64,000 nt of DNA, taken from positions 28,930 to 92,929 of the forward strand of contig JAQGIC010000008.1 of the NCBI GenBank assembly GCA_028288725.1, written 5' to 3'. Origin of the DNA: Rhodospirillales bacterium. Lineage in GTDB: Bacteria > Pseudomonadota > Alphaproteobacteria > ATCC43930 > CGMCC-115725. Position 1 is the stretch's first letter. The number at the start of each line of letters is the position of its first letter. The translations under genes were made by a program, and so were the position numbers. The notes beneath the pieces are model-generated. The model was given only the letters and a program-made list of their open reading frames with translations, was not told where the DNA came from and did no database searches. Positions 1 to 8,201 of this stretch are shown here, in pieces.

Positions 1-96
1 ATAGAGCGCCGCCCCGCGCACATGCTTGTCGGCACTGTCATGGGCGATCGCGCGATGCACGGTTTCGGGGATTGCCGGCTCCGGCAGGGCGTTCAT
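1..96 (-). CDS. xdhB: Xanthine dehydrogenase, molybdopterin-binding subunit (N-terminal fragment)
   Basis: Only the first 32 codons lie in the window; the gene continues past the left edge. The reading MNALPEPAIPETVHRAIAHD followed by SADKHVRGAALY matches the start of XdhB large subunits, which characteristically open with an HDSAxKHVxGxAxY segment. XdhB carries the molybdenum cofactor and hydroxylates hypoxanthine to xanthine and xanthine to urate. Its ATG overlaps the TGA of xdhA by 4 bp, so the two are translationally coupled. The identification rests on a short segment plus a very strong context. Confidence 0.9.
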   Translation of the reverse strand, partial: MNALPEPAIPETVHRAIAHDSADKHVRGAALY

Positions 97-1544
97 GGTT
101 GCGCCTCGGCCAGGGCCAGCACACCGACCGGACCCGCCCCGCTCGTCTCGATCTGGAACTTGCGGACCAGGTTGGCGGCGACGCGCGCGCGATAGTCCGC
201 ACTGGCCCGCATGTCCGACAGCGGTGCGAAATCCTGGGTCAGCAGCGGCAGCGCCGCCAGGACCGCAGCCTGCGTCCAGGGCTGGCCGATCAACGCCTGC
301 TCGCAGGCCCGCGCGCGCGCCGGAATCCCGGCCATGCCGCCGAACGCCAGCCGGAGGTCGACAACCCGGTCGGCGCGGATCGTCACCGCGAAGCCGGCGC
401 ACACGGCCGAGATATCCTGGTCGAAGCGCTTGGCGATCTTGTAGGTGCGGAACCGTGTGTCGGCGGCGGCCATCGGCACCCGGATGCGCGCCACGAACTC
501 GCCCGGCGCGAGCGCGGTCTTGCGATAGGCCAGGAAGTAGTCTTCCAGCGGCAGCGTGCGCTCGACCGGCCCCCGGCGCAGCACGAGGCTGGCGCCCAAT
601 GCGATGAGCGCCGGCAGGCTGTCCCCGATCGGCGAGCCATTGGCGATATTGCCGCCGATCGTACCGGCATTGCGGATCTGGACGGAGCCCAGGCGGCGCA
701 GCAGCCCGTCGATCTCGGGATGGTATTTTGCCAGCACCGGCATGGCGTCGGTGTAGGTGACGCCGGCGCCGATCTCGATCCGATCGGTCCCGACGGCCAG
801 GTCGGCCAGACCGGCGACCCGGCCCAGATAGATCACTGTCGGCAGCCGGCGCTGCTGCTTGGTCACCCACAGGCCGACATCGGTGCCGCCGGCGAGCAGG
901 ACCGCATCCGGATGGGCCAGCACCAGGTGGGCCAACTCGTCGAGGCCGGTCGGCGCGAGGAACCGGCGGCCGTTTTGCTCGATCGCCAGCATTTCGGTCG
1001 GCCGGATCGCCCGGAGCTGTTCCGCGGTCGCGACCCGCCGGCTCTCGCTGCGGTCGCTCGCGGCGCAGGCCCGCTCGGCCGCGGCCACGATCGGGCGATA
1101 ACCGGTGCAGCGACAGAGATTGCCGGCGAGCGCCTGCTCGATCCCGGACCGGGTCGGCGCATCGCCCTCGCGCCACACCGCGTAGAGCGACATGACGAAG
1201 CCGGGGGTGCAGAAGCCGCATTGCGACCCATGGCACTCGACCAGGGCCTGCTGGACCGGATGGGCCGGGGCCTCCGGCTTGGCCAGACTTTCGACCGTGA
1301 CCAGTTCCTTGCCGTCGATCGCGCCCAGGAACAGGATGCAGGCATTGACGGCGCGATGGCGCACCGCCCCGTCGACCAGCTCGCCCAGCGCCACGGTGCA
1401 GGCGCCGCAATCGCCCTCGGCGCAGCCCTCCTTCGTGCCGCAGCGCCCCTCGGTCTCGCGCAGATATTCCAGCACGGTCCGGGTCGGGTCGAACCTTTCG
1501 ACCGTCCGGACCTCGCCATCGATGACGAAGCGAATGCGGTCCAT
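93..1544 (-). CDS. xdhA: Xanthine dehydrogenase small subunit (FeS/FAD)
   Basis: Electron-transfer subunit of cytoplasmic xanthine dehydrogenase, passing electrons from the Mo centre in XdhB to NAD+. 483 aa, normal length. The N-terminus has a plant-type 2Fe-2S domain (GCAEGDCGAC at about 40-49) and a second 2Fe-2S domain with CGFCTPG and CRCTGY. A CO-dehydrogenase-type FAD domain (LLAGGTDVGLW and IGGNIANGSPIGD) fills the C-terminal half. The gene is fourth in puuE-uraD-uraH-xdhA-xdhB, with a 1 bp overlap to uraH upstream and 4 bp to xdhB downstream. The accessory gene xdhC, if present, would lie outside the window. Confidence 0.97.
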   Translation of the reverse strand: MDRIRFVIDGEVRTVERFDPTRTVLEYLRETEGRCGTKEGCAEGDCGACTVALGELVDGAVRHRAVNACILFLGAIDGKELVTVESLAKPEAPAHPVQQALVECHGSQCGFCTPGFVMSLYAVWREGDAPTRSGIEQALAGNLCRCTGYRPIVAAAERACAASDRSESRRVATAEQLRAIRPTEMLAIEQNGRRFLAPTGLDELAHLVLAHPDAVLLAGGTDVGLWVTKQQRRLPTVIYLGRVAGLADLAVGTDRIEIGAGVTYTDAMPVLAKYHPEIDGLLRRLGSVQIRNAGTIGGNIANGSPIGDSLPALIALGASLVLRRGPVERTLPLEDYFLAYRKTALAPGEFVARIRVPMAAADTRFRTYKIAKRFDQDISAVCAGFAVTIRADRVVDLRLAFGGMAGIPARARACEQALIGQPWTQAAVLAALPLLTQDFAPLSDMRASADYRARVAANLVRKFQIETSGAGPVGVLALAEAQP

Positions 1545-1891
1545 CAGCTGCCCCGGTAGGTCGTGTAGCCGTAGCGCGCCAGGATCAGCGGCACGTGATA
1601 ATTCTGCGTCGGATCGCCGACGCGGAAGCGGATCGGGATCTGGTCGAAGAACAGATCGGCCGCCGGCACGCCGGTGGTCTGCAGATAGGCGCCGGCCTCG
1701 AACCGGATTTCGTAGAGCCCGGGCTGGAGCGCCTCGCCGGACAGCAGCGGGCCCGCGCCACGGCCGTCCGGTCCGGTCTTGCCGGCCGCGAGCGGCTCAC
1801 CGTCCCCGACCCGGTACAGCGCATAGGCCAGGCCCTCGGCCGGCAGGCCCAGGCTGGTATCGAGCACATGGATCGACAGACGGCCGCTCAT
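1544..1891 (-). CDS. uraH: 5-hydroxyisourate hydrolase (transthyretin-like)
   Basis: Hydrolyses 5-hydroxyisourate, the unstable product of urate oxidation, to OHCU. 115 aa, the usual length. It shows the family signatures: an N-terminal HVLD motif after LSI, a central R-E-like sheet region, and the diagnostic C-terminal tetrapeptide YRGS that distinguishes HIU hydrolases from transthyretin. The start overlaps the uraD stop by 4 bp and the stop overlaps xdhA by 1 bp. Its presence implies that urate is oxidised to 5-HIU in this organism, which matters because no classical uricase is in the window. Confidence 0.97.
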   Translation of the reverse strand: MSGRLSIHVLDTSLGLPAEGLAYALYRVGDGEPLAAGKTGPDGRGAGPLLSGEALQPGLYEIRFEAGAYLQTTGVPAADLFFDQIPIRFRVGDPTQNYHVPLILARYGYTTYRGS

Positions 1892-2385
1892 GATGCCAAT
1901 GCCTCCAGCCGGAACCGGGCGATCCTGGCGACCTCGGCCAAGGCCGTGGCCAGTTCGGTCGCCCGGTCGTGCCCCGCGCGCGTCTCCAGCGCGTCGAGGA
2001 TCGCGCGCCGGTCGCGCTGGGCCTTGACCGCGATGATGAAGGGAAAGCCGAACCGCGCGCGATAGATCTCGTTCGCCCGGTCGAACCGCGCGATCTCGTC
2101 CGCGTCGAGCCGATCCAATCCGAGGCTGGCCTGTTCGCCGGCCGAGGCCTGGGTGAGACCGCCCGCGCGCGCAAGCTTGCCGGCCAGTTCCGGATGGGCC
2201 TGCAACAGCGCCAATTGCCGGTCGGGACCCGCCGCCATCACGACCGCGACCATGGCCGCGTGCAGCCGGTCGAGCGTGCCGAACGGCCGAGCGTCCGCGA
2301 CCGCTTCTGCAACCCAGGGCGAATGTTCGAAGATGCCGCCGAGCGTGGCGACGAAATCCTCAGGCGATAGAAGATCGAGCTTCAT
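1888..2385 (-). CDS. uraD: OHCU decarboxylase
   Basis: Stereospecific decarboxylation of 2-oxo-4-hydroxy-4-carboxy-5-ureidoimidazoline to S-allantoin. 165 aa, with the HPELAGKL motif containing the catalytic His, the SAGEQASLGLD segment and FGFPFIIAVK near the C-terminus, all typical of UraD. I chose the ATG at 2385 (MKLDLLSPEDFV) because it gives the family length and overlaps the puuE stop by 4 bp; the frame stays open further upstream but that extension is not family-like. Part of the puuE-to-xdhB operon. Confidence 0.96.
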   Translation of the reverse strand: MKLDLLSPEDFVATLGGIFEHSPWVAEAVADARPFGTLDRLHAAMVAVVMAAGPDRQLALLQAHPELAGKLARAGGLTQASAGEQASLGLDRLDADEIARFDRANEIYRARFGFPFIIAVKAQRDRRAILDALETRAGHDRATELATALAEVARIARFRLEALAS

Positions 2386-3320
2386 CGGACCGCCCTCGCG
2401 CACGGATGCTCGGCGATCCAGTGCCGGGCGATATCGACGCGCCGGCAGACCCAGACATCCTGGTGCGCCCGGACATGGTGCAGGAAGCGGCGCAGACCCT
2501 GGGCCCGACCCGGCCGGCCGATCAGCCGGCAATGCAACCCGACCGACATCATCCGGCCGCCCTCGGCATAAAGCGCGTCGAACGCGTCCCGGGCGTAGAT
2601 GAAAAAATCGTCGCCCTGGTTGAAGCCCTGGGCCGTGCCGAATTTCATGTCGTTGACGTCGAGCGTATAGGGCACGACCAGATGCGGCCTGCCGGCCTCG
2701 GTCACCCAATAGGGCAGGTCGTCGTTATAGGCGTCGGCATCATAGAGAAAGCCGCCATGCTCGGCGACCAGCCGGCGGGTATTGGGGCTGAGCCGGCCGG
2801 TGTACCAGCCCTGGGGCGCCGCACCGGTCAGGCGAGTCAGCACCTCCACAGCGCGGCGGATCTGTTCGCGCTCCTCGTCCTCCGGCATGTGCTGATGATC
2901 GATCCAGCGCCAGCCATGGCTGGCGATCTCGTGGCCCGCGGCCAGGATCGCGGCGCAAGCATCCGGATGGCGCTCCAGCGCCATGGCGACCGCGAACACG
3001 GTCACCGGCATGTCGAACTCCTTGAACAGCCGCATCAGCCGCCAGAAGCCGGCGCGGCTGCCGTATTCATAGATCGATTCGACCTGCAGGTTGCGGGCTC
3101 CCTGGATCGCCGGCGCGCCGACGACCTCCTGCAGATAGGTCTCGGCATGGGCGTCGCCATGCAGAATCGATGCTTCGCCGCCCTCCTCGTAATTCATCAC
3201 GATCTGCACAGCCAGCCGCGCGCCGTCCGGCCAGCGCGGATCCGGCGGATGGGCGCCATAGCCGATCAGGTCGCGTGGATAGTCGCCGCTCATGGGGTCG
3301 CGTGCCGCATAAAGTCCCAT
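2382..3320 (-). CDS. puuE: Allantoinase of the polysaccharide-deacetylase family
   Basis: Cofactor-independent allantoinase converting allantoin to allantoate. 312 aa; first gene of the operon. Visible family features are YPRDLIGYG near the N-terminus, MNYEEGGE (position of the deacetylase-type DG motif), YGSRAGFWR and the GHEIASHGWRWIDHQ motif. Two starts are possible: 3320, or the internal Met10 (MSGDYPRDLIGYG), which begins where most family members begin. A LysR-type dyad lies about 40 bp upstream (3359-3372), consistent with inducer-controlled transcription. Confidence 0.95.
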   Translation of the reverse strand: MGLYAARDPMSGDYPRDLIGYGAHPPDPRWPDGARLAVQIVMNYEEGGEASILHGDAHAETYLQEVVGAPAIQGARNLQVESIYEYGSRAGFWRLMRLFKEFDMPVTVFAVAMALERHPDACAAILAAGHEIASHGWRWIDHQHMPEDEEREQIRRAVEVLTRLTGAAPQGWYTGRLSPNTRRLVAEHGGFLYDADAYNDDLPYWVTEAGRPHLVVPYTLDVNDMKFGTAQGFNQGDDFFIYARDAFDALYAEGGRMMSVGLHCRLIGRPGRAQGLRRFLHHVRAHQDVWVCRRVDIARHWIAEHPCARAVR

Positions 3321-3358
3321 CCATCAGATCTGCCTATCGGATCAGCGTCGGTCCGGAC

Positions 3359-3372
3359 TGCCCAAACGGCAA
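3359..3372. promoter_or_regulatory. Putative LysR-type operator upstream of puuE
   Basis: TGCCCAAACGGCAA, an imperfect dyad containing the T-N11-A spacing of LysR boxes. It differs at one position from the perfect dyad at 10621-10634 in front of the hpyO-like and importer genes. It lies about 40 bp upstream of puuE. Which of the two LysR proteins in the window binds it is not known. Confidence 0.5.
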
Positions 3373-3527
3373 GCACCATTTGGCGAGCGGCCCGAGCGCG
3401 TTTCGGCATCGATGGATAGGATACTGCCATCGAATAGAGATCGGATAGGATGAGCCAATGCACCGCCGGCTTCACATCCAGGAGCTTCGGTGCCATTTTA
3501 TATGCTTCACGCCATGGGATGGGCGAC

Positions 3528-3737
3528 ATGACGACGATCGACTTCAGCCACCTGTCACCGGAAGAGCGGCTCGACCTAATCGGCGAGATCTGGGACAGTC
3601 TTGAGGCGGAGCATGTGCCGTTGACCCCGGAACAGGCGGCCGAGATCGACCGACGGCTCAAGACGGCCGACGCCGACCTGGCGACAAGCGTGCCTTGGGA
3701 AACTCTCCGCGCGGAACTTGCCAATCGTTATCGTTAA
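3528..3737 (+). CDS. Antitoxin of a RelE/ParE-type module (addiction module component family)
   Basis: 69 aa small acidic protein of the family annotated as putative addiction module component (TIGR02574-type). Recognisable features are DFSHLSPEERLDLIGEIWDSL and the LTPEQAAEIDRRL helix, ending in a Trp-rich tail (VPWETLRAEL) expected to wrap the toxin. I chose the ATG at 3528 because family members start at this point; in-frame upstream Met codons are less likely. Its TAA overlaps the toxin ATG by one base (TAATG), indicating translational coupling. Confidence 0.85.
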   Translation: MTTIDFSHLSPEERLDLIGEIWDSLEAEHVPLTPEQAAEIDRRLKTADADLATSVPWETLRAELANRYR

Positions 3738-4018
3738 TGCTGCCGGTCTTCTTCACCGCGTCAGCCCGTACAGAGATTCTGGAAGCGCGCGATTGGTACG
3801 AAGCTCAGCAGAGTCATCTGGCACAACAGTTTGACACCGATCTGGAAGCTGTGGTTTTGCGCATCAGCGAAAACCCGCTCCAATTCCGTATCGTCAGCAA
3901 CAAGGTCCGCAGAGCATTGTTGCGCCAATTTCCCTACGGCGTGTTCTTCCGGATTTTGACGGATCGCGTCCATGTAATTGCTTACCTCCATACACGCCGC
4001 GATCCGAGACGGTGGTAG
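3737..4018 (+). CDS. RelE/ParE-family toxin
   Basis: 93 aa. The pattern FTASARTEILEARDWYEAQ at the N-terminus and the C-terminal FPYGVFFRIL...VIAYLHTRRDPRRW are diagnostic of the ParE/RelE plasmid-stabilisation fold. Members act either as ribosome-dependent mRNA interferases or as gyrase poisons; sequence alone does not say which. The ATG overlaps the antitoxin stop by one base. Its 3' end overlaps the GTG start of the following LysR gene by 7 bp, an unusual linkage. Confidence 0.88.
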   Translation: MLPVFFTASARTEILEARDWYEAQQSHLAQQFDTDLEAVVLRISENPLQFRIVSNKVRRALLRQFPYGVFFRILTDRVHVIAYLHTRRDPRRW

Positions 4019-4953
4019 CACCCTTCCGCGACAAGCTCGCCCGCGCGCTCTATGGCCCGGCGCTCTATTATTTCGCCGCCGTGTGCGAGAGCCTGTCGAT
4101 CCGCGCCGCCGCACGCCGGCTCAACATTGCGTCCTCCGCCGTCAATCGGCAGATCCTGCAGTTGGAGGAAACCATCGGCGGGCCGCTGTTCGAGCGGCAG
4201 GGGCGGACGCTGCGGCTGTTGCCGATGGGCGAGATCCTGGCGCGCCACGCCCGCATGACGCTCGGCGATCTGGACGCGACCGCGGCCGACATGGACGCGG
4301 TGCAGGGCCTGCGCCGGGGGCTGGTGCGGGTCGCCTGCGTCGAGAGCATCGCCAGCGACCTGCTGCCGGCGATCGTCGCCGAATTCGCCCGGCGCTTTCC
4401 ACTGATCCATGTCGCCGTCACGGTCGAGAGCTCCAGCGCCGTCACCGGCCTGGTCGCGCGCGGCGAGGTCGAGATCGGCCTGACCTTCAACCCGCCGAAG
4501 CAGACGCAGCTGAGCGTGGCACTGGCGCGCGATCTGCCGATCGGCGCGGTCGTGGCGCGCGACCATCCGCTGGCCGGGCGGGCGGGCGTGACCGTGGCGG
4601 ACTGCCTGGATTATCCGCTGGTGCTGCCGACCAAGGGCATGTCGATCCGCGATGCACTGGATGCCGCCTTCGCCGCGACCGGCCTGGTGCCGCGCAGCTT
4701 CGTCGAGGCCAATCTGCTGCGCTTCATGGCGACGCTGGCGCTGCAGGGCCGGTTCGTCGCGTTCCAGACCCGATTGGGCATCGCCCGGCAATTGGCCGAC
4801 GGCAGCCTGGTCTTCGTCCCGCTCGCCGATGCCGGCCTGCCGGTCGATCGCCTGGCCGTGGTGACGCGCACCGACGCGACGCTCAGGCTGGCGCCGGCGA
4901 TCTTTTTCGACGTCAGCCGGCAGGTGCTGGCCGAGATGCTGCCGCTGGATTAG
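4012..4953 (+). CDS. LysR-family transcriptional regulator
   Basis: 313 aa with an N-terminal winged HTH at about 15-75 (SIRAAARRLN, SSAVNRQILQLEE, PLFERQGRTLRLLPMGE) and a LysR substrate-binding domain from about 95. The GTG at 4012 is the only start that keeps the LYGPALYYFAAV segment normally found at the N-terminus of this subgroup. The gene overlaps the toxin gene upstream by 7 bp and converges on ade with a 4 bp overlap. It is paralogous to the LysR at 8202-9128 (same AVNRQIL recognition helix), so both may read purine-related signals. This regulator was probably inserted or retained with the toxin-antitoxin pair between the two purine operons. Confidence 0.93.
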   Translation: MVAPFRDKLARALYGPALYYFAAVCESLSIRAAARRLNIASSAVNRQILQLEETIGGPLFERQGRTLRLLPMGEILARHARMTLGDLDATAADMDAVQGLRRGLVRVACVESIASDLLPAIVAEFARRFPLIHVAVTVESSSAVTGLVARGEVEIGLTFNPPKQTQLSVALARDLPIGAVVARDHPLAGRAGVTVADCLDYPLVLPTKGMSIRDALDAAFAATGLVPRSFVEANLLRFMATLALQGRFVAFQTRLGIARQLADGSLVFVPLADAGLPVDRLAVVTRTDATLRLAPAIFFDVSRQVLAEMLPLD

Positions 4954-6668
4954 CTGTCGAGCCCCACAACCGCGAACCGGTCGACATCGATCAGGCCGTG
5001 GTCGGTGATCTTGAGATGGGGAATGACCGACAGCGGCAGAAATGCCATCTGCACGAAGGGTTCGGACAGGTGGCAGCCCATCTCGCGCACGGCGGCGCGG
5101 AGCGACCTGAGGCTGGCCTCGACCGCCTCGGCCGATTGGTCGCTCATCAATCCGGCGATCGGCAGGGCCAACTCGCCCAGCACCGCGCCATCGCGCGCCG
5201 CGACGAAGCCGCCCTGCAACTGGATCAGCCGGTTGACCGCCAACGCCATGTCCGCATCGTCATGGCCGACCACGATGATGTTGTGGGCGTCATGGCCGAT
5301 GCTCGACGCGATGGCCCCGCCCTTGAGGCCGAAGCCCTTGACGAAGCCGCGGCCGATATTGCCGTTCTTGCCATGGCGCTCCAGCACCGCGACCTTGGCG
5401 ACATCCTGAGCCGGGTCCGGATGGCGATGGCCGTCGCGATAGGGCAGCGACAGGCGGAGCGCGTCGGTCACGATCTGATTGACGCGCAAGCCGATGACCG
5501 GCCCGGTCGGCCCGTTGCAGGGCACGGCGAAATCGCCGGCGGAGACCGGCGCCCGCTTGACCGAGCCATAGCCGACCGGGGCCGGCAGAGGACGGTTCCG
5601 GAACGTCTCGGGCCCGACCAGCTTGCCCTGGCGGATGACCTGGGCGACCGCGCAGCTGTCGAGATCGTCGAGCAGCACGATATCGGCCAGTCGCCCCGGC
5701 GCGATGATGCCCCGGTCCTTCAGCCCGAAGTGATGGGCCGCCGACCAGGTCGCCGCGCGATAGACGGCATGGGCCGGCCTTCCCTCCGCGATGGCGGTGC
5801 GGATCAGATAGTCCAGATGGCCGTGCTCGACGATATGCAGCGGCGTGCGGTCGTCGGTGCAGAAGCACAGGAACGGCGAATGGGCGATATCGATCAGCGG
5901 CGCCAGCGCATGCACGTCCTTGGTCACGCTGCCGTCGCGGATCAGCACCTGCATGCCCTTGCGCATCTTTTCGTGCGCCTCGACCAGGCTGGTCGATTCG
6001 TGGCAATTGCGGATGCCGCAGGAAAGATAGGCGTTGAGGTCGCGCCCGAGCAGCAAGGGCGCATGGCCATCGATATGGCCGTCCTGGAACGCCACCAGCT
6101 TGTCCAGCACCTCGTCGACCTTGGCGAGCACGCCCGGGAAATTCATGAACTCGGCGAGGCCCAGGACCTGGGGATGATCGCGGAGCGCCACCAGCGCCGC
6201 CGCGTCCAGGCGGGCGCCGGAGGTCTCGAGCGGCGTCGCCGGCACGCAGGAGGCCAGATTGATCCTGAGATCCATCGCCAGGCCGGCGGCCGCCTCGATG
6301 AAATATTGCAGGCCCGGCGTGCCCAGCACGTTGGCGATCTCGTGCGGATCGGCGATCGCCGTCGTGGTGCCCCGAGACAGCAGCAACCGGTCGAACTGAT
6401 CGGGCAGCACCAGGGTCGATTCCGGATGGACATGGGTATCGATGAAGCCCGGCACGGCGAAATACCGGCTGCCGTCGATCTCCTGGACCCCGCGATAGTC
6501 ATTGTCGTAGGTACCGACGATCAGGTCGCCGCAGATCGCGATGTCGGTCCGCACGATCTCGCCGGTCACGATATCCAGCATGCGCACATGTTTGACGACC
6601 AGATCGGCGGCCCCGGCCCCCCGCGCCTGGTCGATCCGGCGTTTCAGATCGTCCCGCGTCAAGCTCAT
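4950..6668 (-). CDS. ade: Adenine deaminase
   Basis: 572 aa amidohydrolase-fold enzyme converting adenine to hypoxanthine and ammonia. Metal-binding motif GFIDTHVHPEST at about 73-84, DPHEIANVLG, and the C-terminal GHDAHNIIVVG segment are typical of bacterial Ade. It follows amn with a 4 bp overlap (ATGA), so AMP-derived adenine is passed directly to this enzyme and then to XdhAB as hypoxanthine. Full length for the family. Confidence 0.97.
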   Translation of the reverse strand: MSLTRDDLKRRIDQARGAGAADLVVKHVRMLDIVTGEIVRTDIAICGDLIVGTYDNDYRGVQEIDGSRYFAVPGFIDTHVHPESTLVLPDQFDRLLLSRGTTTAIADPHEIANVLGTPGLQYFIEAAAGLAMDLRINLASCVPATPLETSGARLDAAALVALRDHPQVLGLAEFMNFPGVLAKVDEVLDKLVAFQDGHIDGHAPLLLGRDLNAYLSCGIRNCHESTSLVEAHEKMRKGMQVLIRDGSVTKDVHALAPLIDIAHSPFLCFCTDDRTPLHIVEHGHLDYLIRTAIAEGRPAHAVYRAATWSAAHHFGLKDRGIIAPGRLADIVLLDDLDSCAVAQVIRQGKLVGPETFRNRPLPAPVGYGSVKRAPVSAGDFAVPCNGPTGPVIGLRVNQIVTDALRLSLPYRDGHRHPDPAQDVAKVAVLERHGKNGNIGRGFVKGFGLKGGAIASSIGHDAHNIIVVGHDDADMALAVNRLIQLQGGFVAARDGAVLGELALPIAGLMSDQSAEAVEASLRSLRAAVREMGCHLSEPFVQMAFLPLSVIPHLKITDHGLIDVDRFAVVGLDS

Positions 6669-8155
6669 CGGAACGCCGTTTCCGAGAAGCTGCGCAGCTT
6701 GCGGCTATGCAGTCGCTCGAGGCCGCCGTCGCGCAGCATCTCCATGGTCTGAACGCCGATCTTCAGGTGCTGGTCGACCCGCTCGCGATAGAACCGGTCG
6801 GCCATGCCGGGCAGTTTGAGGTTGCCGTGCATCGGCTTGTCCGAAATGCACAGCAAGGTGCCGTAGGGCACGCGGAAGCGATAGCCGTTGGCGGCGATGG
6901 TGGCGGATTCCATGTCGAGCGCGATGGCGCGGGACAGGTTGAAGCGGGCGACCAGTTCCTTCTGGTCCTTCAGCTCCCAGTTCCGGTCGTCGGTGGTCGC
7001 GACCGTGCCGGTCTGCATCAGGGCCTTCAGGCCGTAGCCGCTGACGCCGGCGACCTTGGCGACGGTCGCCTCCAGCGCTTGCTGCACTTCGGCCAACGCC
7101 GGCAGCGGGACCCAGGTCGGCAGCGCGTCGTCCAGCACATGATCGTCGCGCACATAGGCATGGGCCAGCACATAGTCGCCCAGCTTCTGCGAACCGCGCA
7201 ATCCCGCGCAATGGCCGAGCATCAGCCAGGCATGGGGCCTCAAGACGGCGACATGGTCGGTGATGGTCTTCGCGTTCGACGGGCCGATGCCGATATTGAT
7301 CAGCGTGATGCCGGCGCCGTCGGCGCGCTTCAGGTGATAGGCCGGCATCTGCGGCAGGCGTGGCGGCTTGGCCCCGCTGGCGGCCGCCGCAGGGTCGAGC
7401 GCCCGGCTGGGCGTCAACACGTTGCCGGGCTCGACAAACGCGACATAGCCGTGCTCCTGGCCGTCCTGCATCATGGCCTGGCCGAAGCGGACGAACTCGT
7501 CGACATAGAACTGATAATTGGTGAACAGCACGAATTGCTGGAAATGCTCCGGCCCGGTCGCGGTGTAGTGCTTCAGGCGCTGCAGCGACAGATCGACCCG
7601 GGCGGCGGTGAACAGGGCGAGCGGCTGGCGATTGGCGGTCGGCAGGAAATAGGTCCCGTTCGGCACCGCATCGTCGACATAGGTCAATTCGGGCAGATCG
7701 AAGAAGTCACCGACCAGATCCAGCCGGTCCAAATCGAGATTGGCCTCCGGATGCATGTTTTCGCCGAGCGCGAAATGGATCGGGATCGGCCGATTGGACA
7801 GGCCGACCTCGAGCGAGACCTTGTGGTTGTTCAGCAGCAACTCGAACTGCGTCCGGTAATAGGCACCGAACAGATCGGGCCGGGTCAGCGTCGCGCGATA
7901 GGTGCCGGGCGCCAGCACGAAACCGTAGGACAGGCGGCTGTCGAGCCGCGCGTGGGTCGTGGTCGAGATCTCGACATAGGGATAGAAGCCGCGCACCCGC
8001 CGGGGCAGATCGGTGCCGCGGACATATTCCTTGAACCGGGTCACCAGATAGGTGGTCTGCGCGTCGTAGATCGCGCGCACGGCCGACAACGCCAGGGCGG
8101 CATCATCGAAACGGGTCGGAACCGGCCGCGGCTTGGACATGTCGATCAGCGACAT
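6665..8155 (-). CDS. amn: AMP nucleosidase
   Basis: 496 aa. Hydrolyses AMP to adenine and ribose 5-phosphate. It has an N-terminal Amn-specific domain (GFYPYVEISTTT region) and a C-terminal nucleoside-phosphorylase-like domain with NIGIGPSNAKTITDH, MLGHCAGLRGSQ and ALDMESATIAANGYR, the last containing the conserved substrate-binding acidic residues. The stop overlaps the ade start by 4 bp. The 46 bp gap from the upstream lysR suggests one transcript hpyO-like-lysR-amn-ade. Confidence 0.97.
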   Translation of the reverse strand: MSLIDMSKPRPVPTRFDDAALALSAVRAIYDAQTTYLVTRFKEYVRGTDLPRRVRGFYPYVEISTTTHARLDSRLSYGFVLAPGTYRATLTRPDLFGAYYRTQFELLLNNHKVSLEVGLSNRPIPIHFALGENMHPEANLDLDRLDLVGDFFDLPELTYVDDAVPNGTYFLPTANRQPLALFTAARVDLSLQRLKHYTATGPEHFQQFVLFTNYQFYVDEFVRFGQAMMQDGQEHGYVAFVEPGNVLTPSRALDPAAAASGAKPPRLPQMPAYHLKRADGAGITLINIGIGPSNAKTITDHVAVLRPHAWLMLGHCAGLRGSQKLGDYVLAHAYVRDDHVLDDALPTWVPLPALAEVQQALEATVAKVAGVSGYGLKALMQTGTVATTDDRNWELKDQKELVARFNLSRAIALDMESATIAANGYRFRVPYGTLLCISDKPMHGNLKLPGMADRFYRERVDQHLKIGVQTMEMLRDGGLERLHSRKLRSFSETAFR

Positions 8156-8201
8156 TCAAACAGACTTTCCAAATCTGGCATCCCGCCAACGCATGAGACC
8201 G

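Noticed and set aside
72..1559. Long open frame on the plus strand opposite xdhA
   Set aside because: Composition is Arg/Gly/Gln-rich without domains; it is the antisense shadow of xdhA produced by high GC.
3978..6752. A 924-codon open frame across lysR and ade
   Set aside because: No recognisable domain, overlaps two clear genes; high-GC antisense/out-of-frame artefact.
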